From positions 1-29,803 of the IMG/VR virus record IMGVR_UViG_3300033153_002238: DNA of 29,803 bases. One strand, written 5' to 3'. Position 1 is the first letter of the stretch. The number at the start of each line of letters is the position of its first letter. Below, in pieces: positions 1-7,572 of the stretch. Position numbers and translations under genes: made by a program. The notes under the pieces were generated by a model. The model was not told the origin of the DNA and searched no databases. It saw only the letters and a list, made by a program, of their open reading frames with translations. Source of the stretch: a virus.

Positions 1-576
1 TTCAACCTGTTTGATAAAATCAGGTCGGCCAAGCATTCTTTTCGCCAAGACCTCAGTATCTGGATTTGCTCCACGGTTGACAATGGCCACCTCAATAAGC
101 TCAGGGCTGTAGATGTCCAGACCGGTTCTCATGCCTTCCTCATTCTTACGAGGGATAGCGTCAAGAGCCTTGAACCCTACAGATGACTCTGTGAGCGTTC
201 CCCGCCGCATCTTGCCGTCAAGTGCCATGGCATAATCATCGCCTGGATCGAACACCAGAGGCTCAATGTTTAGGCCCCATCCCTTTGATTCATGTCTCTT
301 TACCTTGGCCTTGGTCAATGGGCTAAAAAGGTTTGGCCGGTACATATCATGCGACCATGTACCGACAGGGGCCTTGTTGAATTGCAGAAGATCCCATCCC
401 GTGCCATTCTTTGACTTTCGCTGATGGACAATATCACCATCGGAGTCCAGCACTTCATTGGATGACCTGATTGCAAGATGCGTCTTTCCGTCCTCGCCTT
501 TTTGCAGGAAGTCTGTAGCACCGGTCTTGATGCAGATCATCCCCTTGTCCTTGAGGTCAATATATTCTGTTCTCAT
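1..576 (-). CDS. Prohead maturation protease, HK97 gp4-like (partial)
   Basis: Serine protease that cleaves scaffold and capsid proteins during HK97-type head maturation. I translated this region by hand: 192 codons are open from the ATG at 576 to the window edge, so the C-terminus is missing. A GGAGG ribosome binding site lies about 7 bases before the ATG. Family hallmarks are visible: WSHD near residues 74-77 (candidate catalytic His76), the block TESSVGF at about 129-135 (candidate catalytic Ser), and the ANPDTEVL block at about 170-177, which resembles the family's ANPxA ending. It follows the portal/MuF gene by 11 bases, the usual position before the major capsid gene. The family assignment is from motif recognition, not a search. 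Confidence 0.85.
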   Translation of the reverse strand, partial: MRTEYIDLKDKGMICIKTGATDFLQKGEDGKTHLAIRSSNEVLDSDGDIVHQRKSKNGTGWDLLQFNKAPVGTWSHDMYRPNLFSPLTKAKVKRHESKGWGLNIEPLVFDPGDDYAMALDGKMRRGTLTESSVGFKALDAIPRKNEEGMRTGLDIYSPELIEVAIVNRGANPDTEVLAKRMLGRPDFIKQVE

Positions 577-587
577 TCTCTTGCCTC

Positions 588-1544
588 CTACAGTACAGGT
601 ATGGTTTCACACCTGCAATTAATGACCTCTTCAGCATCGCCACCGGGCGCTTGCGGGAACGGTAACTCAACACCCGGGAAGGGATCGCCAACCTTGATTG
701 GCCCGGCATTCCCCGCGGTTACGTGCGTATCTCTCACAACGTCGTCGTCGTTTGTAAGCCATTCATGCTTGGCGAAGTCCTGATTCTTTATCTCAGCATA
801 ACGGGCGGTATTGTAAGCCGTGCCGACTTCAGTTCTGGCAATCACTGTTGCCCGGTTGATCCCGCCGGGAGCAGAAGCGAACCGCTTGCGAACAACGTGC
901 TGCACATCTGCCGTGCCTTCGCCGTCGATGACGGCGCTCTCTACCGCACCAAGAACGTCTTTGAATAGCGTATCTTCCATGCCCTTGATAAGGTTCTTGC
1001 GCTCTTTCAGGAAGTCACTGACTCCCGGGCTCCACTGGTGAACCTGCTTGAACATATTCAAAGCAGCATCCGACATCTTTCCATCGACCAATTCAAGGAT
1101 TGACCGTTCTCCCTCAAGAGCTGCGGCCTCATGGAGCGGAGTAGCGACCTTGGCCAGCTTCTTACCAAGATCCTTGAAAGCTGGCTTCAGTGCCGCCTTG
1201 GCTCCGGAGGCCGTCTTGATCTGCCCTGCCGCCTTCGCCGCCTTATCCATCACCGGCTGAAGTACCTTCTTCCACTCGGCCTTGAATGCCTTTTCCATCT
1301 TCAGCAGGCGCATATTGCGTTGAACTATTGCCCGGGTATTGCTCGCCCGCTTGCGGATCACTGCATTTGTGAGTTCGGCCTTGACGATCTCAGGCTCAGC
1401 CGCCTTGACCGGTTCATTTTTCGCTGGCGTATTCCACTCTTCTATCAGCTTTTCAAGCGGGGCAAGGCCACTGGATACCATTATGGTGTAGGCTCCTGGA
1501 ATTTCCTCAACTGGCAGTCCGAGCTCGAACCGCTGATTAAGCAC
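588..1544 (-). CDS. MuF-like (SPP1 gp7) minor head protein; probably continuous with portal
   Basis: Minor head protein of the Mu gpF/SPP1 gp7 family, usually bound inside the head at the portal. The last 90 residues carry the family pattern: an ARTEVGTAYN block, EWLTNDDDVVRDTH, a G-PFP segment, and a terminal NCRC motif. Residues about 60-130 are helical, Lys/Ala-rich. The first 35 residues (containing FELGLPVEEIPG and SSGLAPLEKL) look like the end of an HK97-type portal, not the start of a separate protein. The frame stays open upstream to a TGA at 1590-1592, so portal and MuF may be one fused protein split by a frame change. Possible starts are GTG 1544 or ATG 1481. The ATG shares its A with the portal stop (TAATG), a coupled start. 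Confidence 0.72.
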   Translation of the reverse strand: MLNQRFELGLPVEEIPGAYTIMVSSGLAPLEKLIEEWNTPAKNEPVKAAEPEIVKAELTNAVIRKRASNTRAIVQRNMRLLKMEKAFKAEWKKVLQPVMDKAAKAAGQIKTASGAKAALKPAFKDLGKKLAKVATPLHEAAALEGERSILELVDGKMSDAALNMFKQVHQWSPGVSDFLKERKNLIKGMEDTLFKDVLGAVESAVIDGEGTADVQHVVRKRFASAPGGINRATVIARTEVGTAYNTARYAEIKNQDFAKHEWLTNDDDVVRDTHVTAGNAGPIKVGDPFPGVELPFPQAPGGDAEEVINCRCETIPVL

Positions 1545-2593
1545 TGACCAGGGCAGTCCATCTTTGTGTGCCTTCCCCGCGATGCCCAGTCAAATCTAAT
1601 GTGGCAGTTGTACCTTTTGCCCAGAACGCCGGAAACGAACATCCTATCAAAAGCATCTGATATGCCTGTGAGCATCGGGACCAGTGTATTCTCGAAGTAC
1701 ATCCGCTTCTTGACTTGAGCATTGGAGTATTTTTCCTCAGTCCCAAACCCAAGCATGGACTTCGGCACCCCGTATACAGCGCAAATCTTATCCGGTTGGT
1801 TCGCCCCTGCCTCAAGTACTGCTGTTTCATCATCGCCAAAGCGGGGATCAATGGGCTTTAATCCGTTGGGTAGGATAGAGTCAGTCGGCACAGTTGCGTT
1901 ACCACGCCGCCTCGCCCTCAATGATGCCGCCGCTGTCTCAAGCTGCTGCGGTGTTGCGTCCTTGGTGTCCTCAAACAGGATCGCCTTTTCCCCGCCCCGC
2001 TGCACAATGTTCAGTGTCAGCTTGTCAGATCCAAGCTCAATCCCGTATGGCTTGGCCGCTGCCTGAAGTGGTGCCTGACCCTCATCCGGGTTGCGTACCA
2101 TCGTATTGCCCTGGTGCTGGTAGTCCCACCGGACAAGATCAAGCCCGTCAACTACGTTCTTCCAGTGATTGGGGTCTGTTTGGGGGATCATCATGGCAGG
2201 GCGGATAAGGTTATCGAACGGTACAAAGAACTCGCCCCGCATATTAAGCAGGGTCACAATCCATTTAATCAGCTCTGATTGGGAGAAGTAGGGGCTTGGG
2301 TTCCTGAATAGCGATCTGGTGGGGTGCATATCAGGCACGGCTGAATCTGGATCAGTTGGATCATTGAGGAAAAGAAGTGGAACCCCAGAGGCGTCACTGG
2401 CAAGTCTTGCTATACAGGCATAGGCTACCCATGAGTTAGAGTAGGCATTGTCTATGTTGTGCTGTCCAAGGGTCAGGGAATGCCCGCCTAGAAAAAGGCT
2501 GGAATGGTCGAAAGTTGTGGCTGCCTTGACCTCCGTGTCATTGGCAACCCTACTGATTTGGCCAGCTTTACTGGCTGCATAATCAAAAGCCAT
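1481..2593 (-). CDS. Portal protein, HK97 family (apparent frame change near 3' end)
   Basis: Forms the dodecameric portal through which DNA is packaged and to which the tail attaches. Family features in order: NSWVAYACIARLASDASGVP (about residues 50-69), a PTRSLFRNPSPY block, a GEFFVP segment, the core LNIVQRGGEKAILFEDT, and the ICAVYGVPKSMLGFG-EKYSN-KRMYFENTL-P block (about 290-330). Position directly after large terminase agrees. The last 30 or so residues after about position 1600 are unlike any portal end and have biased composition, while the -1 frame at the same place encodes a portal-like ending that runs into the MuF-like domain. The true product is probably longer than 370 residues. 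Start ATG 2593 follows the terminase stop by 15 bases with only a weak GGA ribosome binding site. Confidence 0.88.
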   Translation of the reverse strand: MAFDYAASKAGQISRVANDTEVKAATTFDHSSLFLGGHSLTLGQHNIDNAYSNSWVAYACIARLASDASGVPLLFLNDPTDPDSAVPDMHPTRSLFRNPSPYFSQSELIKWIVTLLNMRGEFFVPFDNLIRPAMMIPQTDPNHWKNVVDGLDLVRWDYQHQGNTMVRNPDEGQAPLQAAAKPYGIELGSDKLTLNIVQRGGEKAILFEDTKDATPQQLETAAASLRARRRGNATVPTDSILPNGLKPIDPRFGDDETAVLEAGANQPDKICAVYGVPKSMLGFGTEEKYSNAQVKKRMYFENTLVPMLTGISDAFDRMFVSGVLGKRYNCHIRFDWASRGRHTKMDCPGQCLISGSSSDCQLRKFQEPTP

Positions 2594-2608
2594 AAGTGAA
2601 TCCGTTCA

Positions 2609-4147
2609 CTATATGTTGATAACCCTGAAGCTACCGCCTGACGTGTTCAAATCAGCAGCGGCAAACCAAAGAGACATGAGTCGATCTCCATAGTGTTTAG
2701 CCTCCGGTGACCATACGCGCATCTCTTCCCTGAGTTGCTTGGTCTCTTCATTGGCTCCTATGTCGAGTCTCCCGGCCTCTAAGTCAGCAACGAGCATGGG
2801 AATGCCAAGCTCTTGATCTCTGCGCTTAGAGGTAGTGGTTCTACCGCTTACCCTTATATCACCTGCCTCGGCTTGTGTCAAGCCTAAAGCCCTCAGTGTT
2901 GACGGGGATCTGAGCATATCGACAACATAAACCTGGGCCGCATTGTCCTCTACAATGAACTTCGCATTGCCCCCAAGCAGGTTTACCGGGCGATGGTGTG
3001 TCCTGTAAATGGATACAATACGCCTCAGAATATCCATTATCTCCATCCGGTCACTCTCAAGATGGATTAGCCGGCGGCGGTGCCCCGATGCAATTATGGT
3101 GGTGAATGCCGACAAATCATGGCTTTCCCCCGGCTTGGTTGCCAAATCTACCCCCGTGCGGAGCTGGCACTTCCTGTCAATCCCGGGAACTTCCTGCTGC
3201 AGTGACTCGCACCAAAGCACTCTGCCATATGCCTGATCCCAGTACTGGCGCTTGAAGAAGTTCATCGTCTCACTGAGGGGCATATTGCGAAACTGCCGGT
3301 CATAGGCGGTCTGCCCCAGCTCTGCGAGGCGCTCATTTAGCCTTGACTGGGGGAATTGTGCGGGCCAAAGTGTTTCGTCACCTTCCCGCAGGGGGACGTT
3401 TGCATCGAGCTTTACCGAATGCCAGGCTGCCAGCTTGGCGAGTTCGTGCATAAAGTCATCGTGAAACCATGCGGTATCCAGTATCCAAAGGAACCCGCCT
3501 TTGTGGATACGCCCTATGATTTCGTCCTTGATACGGTCCAGCATCTTGGCCCGCATCTTCTCTGTATTCGTGTTCGATGCGTCCAGCCCGTTATCAATTA
3601 TCGCACCATGCAGCCTTGAACCAAGGATCTTCCCCTCTAATCCATAGGCCGCAAGGCTTGGATCAGGCGAACCCGGGGGCGAGCCCAGAACCCGGATACC
3701 CTCATTACCCCACGTTTCCCGGGACTTTCCAACCCCAGACAACAGCGGCTTAAGGTGCGGGTATACCTCACGCAGCTTCAGATTGCTCTCTATCTCCCGC
3801 TTGACCGCCCCAACCATCTTCTGCGCCTGGTCTGCCTTGGAAGAGATGTGGGCATACTGGCGATGCGGGTACTGGCCAAGCATCCGGCACCAGGTCATCT
3901 TGGCCTGCGTTGTCTTGCCGTGTTCAATGGGAAACCAGAGGATCACCCGGTCATTCTCCGTGGTGGTGGTCTGCCAAAGCCTGTGATGGTCAGCCTGAAT
4001 GATCGGTTCACCGGTCGCAGCGTTCTCAAAGCAGTATTCGCAGAAGTCGTTTGGATCGTTACGGGCGGCCCGGATCTCAGGTGTTGCGCGTCGTGAGCGC
4101 AGGCCCTCAACCAAGTACCGGGCCATGGCTGATTGGACATCGTTCAT
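2609..4147 (-). CDS. terL: Terminase large subunit (ATPase and nuclease)
   Basis: Motor that drives DNA into the prohead and cuts it. The N-terminal ATPase has a Walker A-like P-loop FPIEHGKTT at residues 72-80, with GKT preceded by His as in many phage terminases, and a Walker B-like strand AIIDN near 182-186. The C-terminal RNase H-like nuclease shows GVDLA with Asp334, FIVEDN with Glu400 and Asp401, and a late Asp in the segment before the C-terminus. At 512 residues the length is normal. The start ATG overlaps the small-subunit stop (ATGA type), so the two are translationally coupled. N-terminal Cys36 and Cys39 (CEYC) with His54 and His55 could bind metal, but this is only a suggestion. 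Confidence 0.93.
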   Translation of the reverse strand: MNDVQSAMARYLVEGLRSRRATPEIRAARNDPNDFCEYCFENAATGEPIIQADHHRLWQTTTTENDRVILWFPIEHGKTTQAKMTWCRMLGQYPHRQYAHISSKADQAQKMVGAVKREIESNLKLREVYPHLKPLLSGVGKSRETWGNEGIRVLGSPPGSPDPSLAAYGLEGKILGSRLHGAIIDNGLDASNTNTEKMRAKMLDRIKDEIIGRIHKGGFLWILDTAWFHDDFMHELAKLAAWHSVKLDANVPLREGDETLWPAQFPQSRLNERLAELGQTAYDRQFRNMPLSETMNFFKRQYWDQAYGRVLWCESLQQEVPGIDRKCQLRTGVDLATKPGESHDLSAFTTIIASGHRRRLIHLESDRMEIMDILRRIVSIYRTHHRPVNLLGGNAKFIVEDNAAQVYVVDMLRSPSTLRALGLTQAEAGDIRVSGRTTTSKRRDQELGIPMLVADLEAGRLDIGANEETKQLREEMRVWSPEAKHYGDRLMSLWFAAADLNTSGGSFRVINI

Positions 4148-4623
4148 TTCAAGTCCATTGATGCAATCCCAGCCATGATGTCATCCTTTAACGACTCATC
4201 CTTGACTTTATCATCAATTAATGCGATAACCCCATCAAGCAGTCTCTTAACGCCTTCTGTGAAAACAACTTCAGACACATCAGCAAACAGCCTCCTGTGT
4301 TTCCCAAGCAATTCAAAGGCCCGGTTGCTGGCTGAATAGTCTGGCCTATCTAACTGCTTTGCCTCTATGGCGTTGTCATATATCCCGCCCAATATATCTG
4401 CATCAGTGAACGAAGCAACCTCCATGATCCTGTCGTCAATACGCTTCCTGTGTTTTGCAAGGTACTCAATAACCTTTGCATTACTTGCCAGCCTGCTGCC
4501 TTGTGTGTCGGCGCTTCCCTTTGCATACCCTGCATCAATTGCCGATTGCGTCTGGCTCTTCTTTTGCAGCATACTAAGACAGAACAGCTCCTGTCGTCTG
4601 TTTAGCTTCTGTTCTCTGCTCAT
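4144..4623 (-). CDS. terS: Terminase small subunit, Terminase_2 (XtmA-like)
   Basis: DNA-recognition subunit that hands the packaging site to the large subunit. The N-terminal block LNRRQELFCLSML...SAIDAGY...GSRLASNAKVIEYLAKH matches the helix-turn-helix region of the Terminase_2 family, including the typical AGY and GSRL elements. I choose ATG 4623 over the upstream in-frame start at 4659: AAGGAGGTGG sits just before 4623, and the upstream start would lie upstream of the predicted -10 box at 4648-4653. The product is 159 residues, a usual size. It is the first gene of the late operon. Confidence 0.88.
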   Translation of the reverse strand: MSREQKLNRRQELFCLSMLQKKSQTQSAIDAGYAKGSADTQGSRLASNAKVIEYLAKHRKRIDDRIMEVASFTDADILGGIYDNAIEAKQLDRPDYSASNRAFELLGKHRRLFADVSEVVFTEGVKRLLDGVIALIDDKVKDESLKDDIMAGIASMDLK

Positions 4624-4647
4624 GGTCCACCTCCTTGTGGCTAGTCG

Positions 4648-4676
4648 ATTATACCCCATGATTAGTTATCATTCAA
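4648..4676 (-). promoter_or_regulatory. Late (head/packaging) promoter, sigma-70 type
   Basis: Read on the minus strand: TTGAAT (4676-4671), a 17-base spacer, then a perfect TATAAT (4653-4648). Transcription would begin about 17-20 bases before the terS start, leaving just room for its strong ribosome binding site. The spacer holds an imperfect palindrome TGATAACTAATCA (4671-4659) that could be an operator. Activity is inferred, not shown. Confidence 0.65.
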
Positions 4677-4723
4677 GTCAATACCGCCAACGGCAATGTG
4701 ACAGATCACCGCTTAGTCGCACA

Positions 4724-4752
4724 TTGACAAACCCGATGTTAAGAAATATTAA
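4724..4752 (+). promoter_or_regulatory. Early promoter upstream of the first rightward gene
   Basis: TTGACA at 4724-4729, a 17-base spacer, and TATTAA at 4747-4752, in an AT-rich stretch. It diverges from the late promoter at 4648-4676. The rest of the divergent region 4624-4840 shows no gene that I can support. Confidence 0.6.
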
Positions 4753-4840
4753 AGAATGTTAAATTAAAGGTTGCGCCCGCTCTGCCGATAAGGTAGATTG
4801 CAGGGGTAAGTAGGATTCAATTTGAACCAAGGAGAACGAC

Positions 4841-5008
4841 ATGAAACACAAATATTCATACCTACCGGGCGAGATCAAGCGGATGACTGACGAGGCATAT
4901 CATGATGGCTGGAGCCGGGGGATGCTGATCGGGGCCGTGATCTATATCCCGATGGGGATTGCCGTTGCCATGGGGACCGTGGCATTGTGGGCGAGGTTTG
5001 TGGTATGA
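4841..5008 (+). CDS. Small single-pass membrane protein
   Basis: 55 residues, first gene of the early operon, too short for many gene callers. It starts with ATG after an AACCAAGGAGAA leader (4825-4836). Residues 1-25 are polar and charged. A hydrophobic segment from about 28 to 53 (GMLIGAVIYIPMGIAVAMGTV) should span the membrane. Its stop overlaps the next start (ATGA). Function is unknown; position suggests an early host-directed or regulatory role, but that is a guess. Confidence 0.6.
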   Translation: MKHKYSYLPGEIKRMTDEAYHDGWSRGMLIGAVIYIPMGIAVAMGTVALWARFVV

Positions 5009-5214
5009 GTTTATTCGGGCAATGGCGTCTTGTTGTCGATCTTGTCAGTGAACTTGACGGGGTTGACAAAGTTGCGCTTGCCCTGAATGTCAATGAATCA
5101 ACCGTATGGCGCTGGCTTCAGGGCGATATCGTCCTAGAAGGGATTGCCCTTGTCGCAGTCAAGGCGATATTGAGACACCCGGAAGAGTATAAAACCAAGG
5201 AGGCTTTGAAGTGA
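5005..5214 (+). CDS. Small Cro-like helix-turn-helix protein
   Basis: 69 residues. Residues about 23-45 (DKVALALNVNESTVWRWLQGD) form a clear helix-turn-helix with the recognition-helix pattern of Cro/YdaS-like proteins, so DNA binding is likely. I choose ATG 5005, which overlaps the previous stop (ATGA), over the upstream in-frame ATG at 4987. Immediately downstream of the divergent promoter region, it is the best candidate in the window for an early/late switch regulator. No CI-type repressor with a peptidase domain is present to pair with it. Confidence 0.65.
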   Translation: MSLFGQWRLVVDLVSELDGVDKVALALNVNESTVWRWLQGDIVLEGIALVAVKAILRHPEEYKTKEALK

Positions 5215-5456
5215 TTAATCTCTTATTTCTGGCGCAAGAACTCAATTCGCCGGATTACCATGTGTTCCTGAACTTCAGCGGTCACATTAACCAGATATAC
5301 ATCTCAGTGCATCACGGGGGATGGAAGGAAAAAGTACACCCCACCAACTCATTTGAAATCTACACCGATGACGAACCCCGCCCGTTGTACGCCATTGACA
5401 CCGCTATTGCCTGGCTCAAGGAAGACCACCGGAAATTCAGGGAGGGCTCAGAATGA
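5211..5456 (+). CDS. Hypothetical early protein
   Basis: 81 residues from a GTG that overlaps the previous TGA, with AACCAAGGAGG (5193-5203) as ribosome binding site. Acidic C-terminus, no membrane segment, no recognised motif. It is followed by an ATGA overlap with the ERF gene, so it may act with recombination functions, but nothing in the protein shows this. Confidence 0.6.
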   Translation: MINLLFLAQELNSPDYHVFLNFSGHINQIYISVHHGGWKEKVHPTNSFEIYTDDEPRPLYAIDTAIAWLKEDHRKFREGSE

Positions 5457-6139
5457 CAACCGATTTCATGATTGCCTTTGTAGCCATGCAGGCTGATATC
5501 CCGGTGGTGGGCAAGAACTCACGGAATGCCCACGGGAAGTACAACTACACCGACCTTGCCCACGTTTGCGAGTTGGTCTACCCGGTCCTGCGGAAGCACG
5601 GCTTTGCTGTCTCACAGGTTGTTGACAATTACGACGGGCAGCCGAGCCTTAGAACGATATTGATGCACAAGTCCGGGGCCTGCATTGAGGGGAACTTCCC
5701 AATCAGCGAGGCGGGCATGAAGTCGGCGGCGAATAGTGCCCAGCAATTCAATGCTGCAATATCCTATGTTCGCAAGTTCGGACTGCTTGCCATAGTTGGA
5801 GCGCCAACAGACGATGATGATGCTGAATCCGTTGGGCCAGATCAGCCAGACGATGATGACGATGACAAAAACCCACACCCCACCGGCCTTGACCCCAGAT
5901 CCACAATGGGAAAGAACAAGAAGGCATTCACCCCCGGCGGAGACAACAGCCAGCAGAAGCAAGACACAAAGCCGGATCATGATGCTATGGAGATAACAGC
6001 GAAAAAGGCTTATACCTGCGCTATCTGCGGTGCTGGCGGTGAGGCTGGTTCAAAGCTGGCCTTCAAGCGGGAAGATGGAAAGCCTTATGTAGCCCACTGG
6101 AATTGCTTCGTTGATACTGAACTGAAAAAAGGGGAGTGA
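5453..6139 (+). CDS. erf: ERF-type single-strand annealing protein with C-terminal zinc motif
   Basis: Single-strand DNA annealing protein of the ERF superfamily (P22 Erf is the type member), used in phage recombination or genome circularisation. Residues about 20-125 follow the family order: KYNYTDLAHVCELVYPVLRKHGF, the TILMHKSG strand, then QQFNAAISYVRKFGLLAIVGAPTDDDDAE, whose start is the conserved helix with the YxRxxxL pattern. A very acidic linker (QPDDDDDDKN) follows. Residues about 184-218 add a CAIC...H-WNC pattern that looks like a small zinc-binding module, not part of the basic ERF core. The next gene starts two bases downstream. Confidence 0.82.
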   Translation: MTTDFMIAFVAMQADIPVVGKNSRNAHGKYNYTDLAHVCELVYPVLRKHGFAVSQVVDNYDGQPSLRTILMHKSGACIEGNFPISEAGMKSAANSAQQFNAAISYVRKFGLLAIVGAPTDDDDAESVGPDQPDDDDDDKNPHPTGLDPRSTMGKNKKAFTPGGDNSQQKQDTKPDHDAMEITAKKAYTCAICGAGGEAGSKLAFKREDGKPYVAHWNCFVDTELKKGE

Positions 6140-6140
6140 T

Positions 6141-6491
6141 ATGGAGATCAACATGAGCAAAGAACGGCTCGAAAGGTTTCGCCGCGGGGCTTCTGTGATA
6201 ATTGCCGAAGAGTTGATTGACATCCCGTTCGACATCACCATGGACCGAATACCCATGCACCGGGCCATTATGGTTAGGCTTGCCCGTGATGTATACGGGA
6301 AAAACCACGAAGGAACCACGGTCAAATACCCGGCTACCTGGTGGCAGGCATTCAAGGAGCAGTACTTCCCGTGGTGGCTGCTGAAGCGTTATCCGGTTGA
6401 AAGAACGGTGGTTTATGTCAACTTCAAGGAAATATACCCTGACTTTGTGCCTACTGATCCAGACATGAAACACTTCATAATGCTGGATTGA
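6141..6491 (+). CDS. Hypothetical early protein
   Basis: 116 residues, basic, rich in aromatic residues around 60-95 (WWQAFKEQYFPWWLLKRYP). No family recognised. Two starts are possible: ATG 6141 with GGGGAG 4 bases before, or ATG 6153 with GGAG 6 bases before. It closes the first early gene block; a structured intergenic element and a promoter follow. Confidence 0.6.
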   Translation: MEINMSKERLERFRRGASVIIAEELIDIPFDITMDRIPMHRAIMVRLARDVYGKNHEGTTVKYPATWWQAFKEQYFPWWLLKRYPVERTVVYVNFKEIYPDFVPTDPDMKHFIMLD

Positions 6492-6506
6492 CATCGGAGA
6501 CCGGGA

Positions 6507-6583
6507 GGGCTCCGAAACCCTGAGCCGTAGCGAGTTGGTGCTACCACTGCACACATTCGACTTCTTGCCGTGACCGGCTCAGG
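6507..6583 (+). ncRNA. Candidate structured RNA element (alternative stems)
   Basis: Intergenic element after the 6491 stop. CCTGAGCCG (6519-6527) is perfectly complementary to CGGCTCAGG (6575-6583). Inside lies GTAGC (6527-6531) / GCTAC (6540-6544), an 8-base loop hairpin that resembles a tRNA D-arm. GGCTC at 6508-6512 could instead pair with GAGCC (6522-6526), giving mutually exclusive folds. No full tRNA cloverleaf fits. It may be a regulated terminator, a stable small RNA or an mRNA-processing element. Confidence 0.4.
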
Positions 6584-6593
6584 CAATAAACTG

Positions 6594-6620
6594 TTGACAA
6601 ATGTTTGACATTGTTAGATT
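6594..6620 (+). promoter_or_regulatory. Early promoter, shared-motif copy 1
   Basis: CTGTTGACAA begins a 28-base stretch shared with the promoter at 11239, differing at only a few positions: TTGACAA-TGTT--ACA-TGTTAGAT. TTGACA is the -35 box (6594-6599). The -10 is probably within TAGATT (6615-6620), a short 15-base spacer. Conservation of the spacer suggests binding of a regulator or a non-standard -10. Confidence 0.55.
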
Positions 6621-6638
6621 GTTAACCAAGGAGATGTT

Positions 6639-6860
6639 ATGGGACAGCACGTGAACACGCTCAAGGAGACGGTCTGGGATTACGTTGACGCGATCATACG
6701 CAAGTCTTCCTTCGGGGATGACGTTCGTTATATTGACTGGTGTTTCTACGAGTCAGCCAGGAGAAGCGCGCAGGACGGGAGGAAGAGGTACATTCACAAG
6801 AAGCAGCAAGGTGACGAAACTGTATGCTGTGTCTCGTTGAGCGGAAACCCCGATGATTAA
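6639..6860 (+). CDS. Hypothetical early protein
   Basis: 73 residues, basic and polar, starting after AACCAAGGAGATGTT. No motif or membrane segment recognised. It is the first gene after the 6594 promoter. The next gene's AACCAAGGAGAA leader overlaps its TAA stop. Confidence 0.6.
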   Translation: MGQHVNTLKETVWDYVDAIIRKSSFGDDVRYIDWCFYESARRSAQDGRKRYIHKKQQGDETVCCVSLSGNPDD

Positions 6861-6873
6861 CCAAGGAGAACCC

Positions 6874-7572
6874 ATGGAAAACGCACCAGAATTATTACCA
6901 AAACCACCCTCAGCACCCAAGCCACTTGAAACCGGGCCGCTGCCTGTTCCCGAGATGGAGCCAAAGCCGGTGCAAAACGCCCACCTGTACGATGTTTCAG
7001 CCAGCTTTAACGATATCGTTGCACACCTTGAGGCGTCCGGCGGGGAGATGACAGAGAAAAACCTGGAGCTTTGGAATGGGATCCAAGGCGAGGCCGGGGA
7101 AAAACTTGACGGTTGCGCCATGCACCTGGAAGAGCTTTCATCAAGACACAGCGCCATCAAGTCCGCCGGCAAGAGACTGGCCGACAGGGCCAAGGCTGCA
7201 GGCAAGGACGTCGAGCGATTCAAAGGCTACATCCAACATCACATGACAAACATGGGCATGAGGGAGAACATCGGCACCGTGGCAACTCTCCGGGTTCAGG
7301 ATAACAATGCAGCCTGTGAAGTCATAGACGAAACCAAGGTGCCTGTCGAACTGACTACCGTATCTGTGACCATGAGCGGGGAAGCGTGGAACAACCTCCA
7401 GCCGGTACTGGCTGAGATCATCCCTGAAGACTCTGAAGAGTTCGGCGGGGAGTGGAAGATTGACAGAACAGTGGACAAGAAGGCGGTCATCAAGCGGTGG
7501 AAGGAAAGTCACGAGTCAGTTCAAACGGCTGGTACAATTGTATCTAAGGGCCAATCCCTGAGGTTGTACTAA
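6874..7572 (+). CDS. Siphovirus Gp157-like protein
   Basis: 232 residues. I start at ATG 6874, directly behind AACCAAGGAGAA (6859-6870), not at the in-frame ATG 6853 upstream of that site. The first 45 residues are Pro-rich and probably disordered. The rest follows the Sipho_Gp157 pattern: a long helical region with an EKLDG element, a second helix ending in a basic RLADRAKAAGKDVERFKGYI block, then MGMRENIGTVATLRVQDN and a late VDKKAVIKRW element. In Streptococcus phages this family has been linked to phage resistance. It generally sits beside annealing and replication genes, as here. The call rests on pattern, not a search. Confidence 0.7.
   Translation: MENAPELLPKPPSAPKPLETGPLPVPEMEPKPVQNAHLYDVSASFNDIVAHLEASGGEMTEKNLELWNGIQGEAGEKLDGCAMHLEELSSRHSAIKSAGKRLADRAKAAGKDVERFKGYIQHHMTNMGMRENIGTVATLRVQDNNAACEVIDETKVPVELTTVSVTMSGEAWNNLQPVLAEIIPEDSEEFGGEWKIDRTVDKKAVIKRWKESHESVQTAGTIVSKGQSLRLY

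Noticed and set aside
1131-1547. 138-codon plus-strand ORF opposite the MuF-like gene
   Set aside because: Antisense to a recognisable head protein; no coding features.
4624-4659. 12-codon N-terminal extension of terS
   Set aside because: The start would lie upstream of the -10 box and lacks a ribosome binding site, whereas 4623 has AAGGAGGTGG.
6519-6583. tRNA gene suggested by D-arm-like hairpin and closing stem
   Set aside because: No T-arm next to the acceptor stem and no anticodon arm; the sequence cannot form a cloverleaf.
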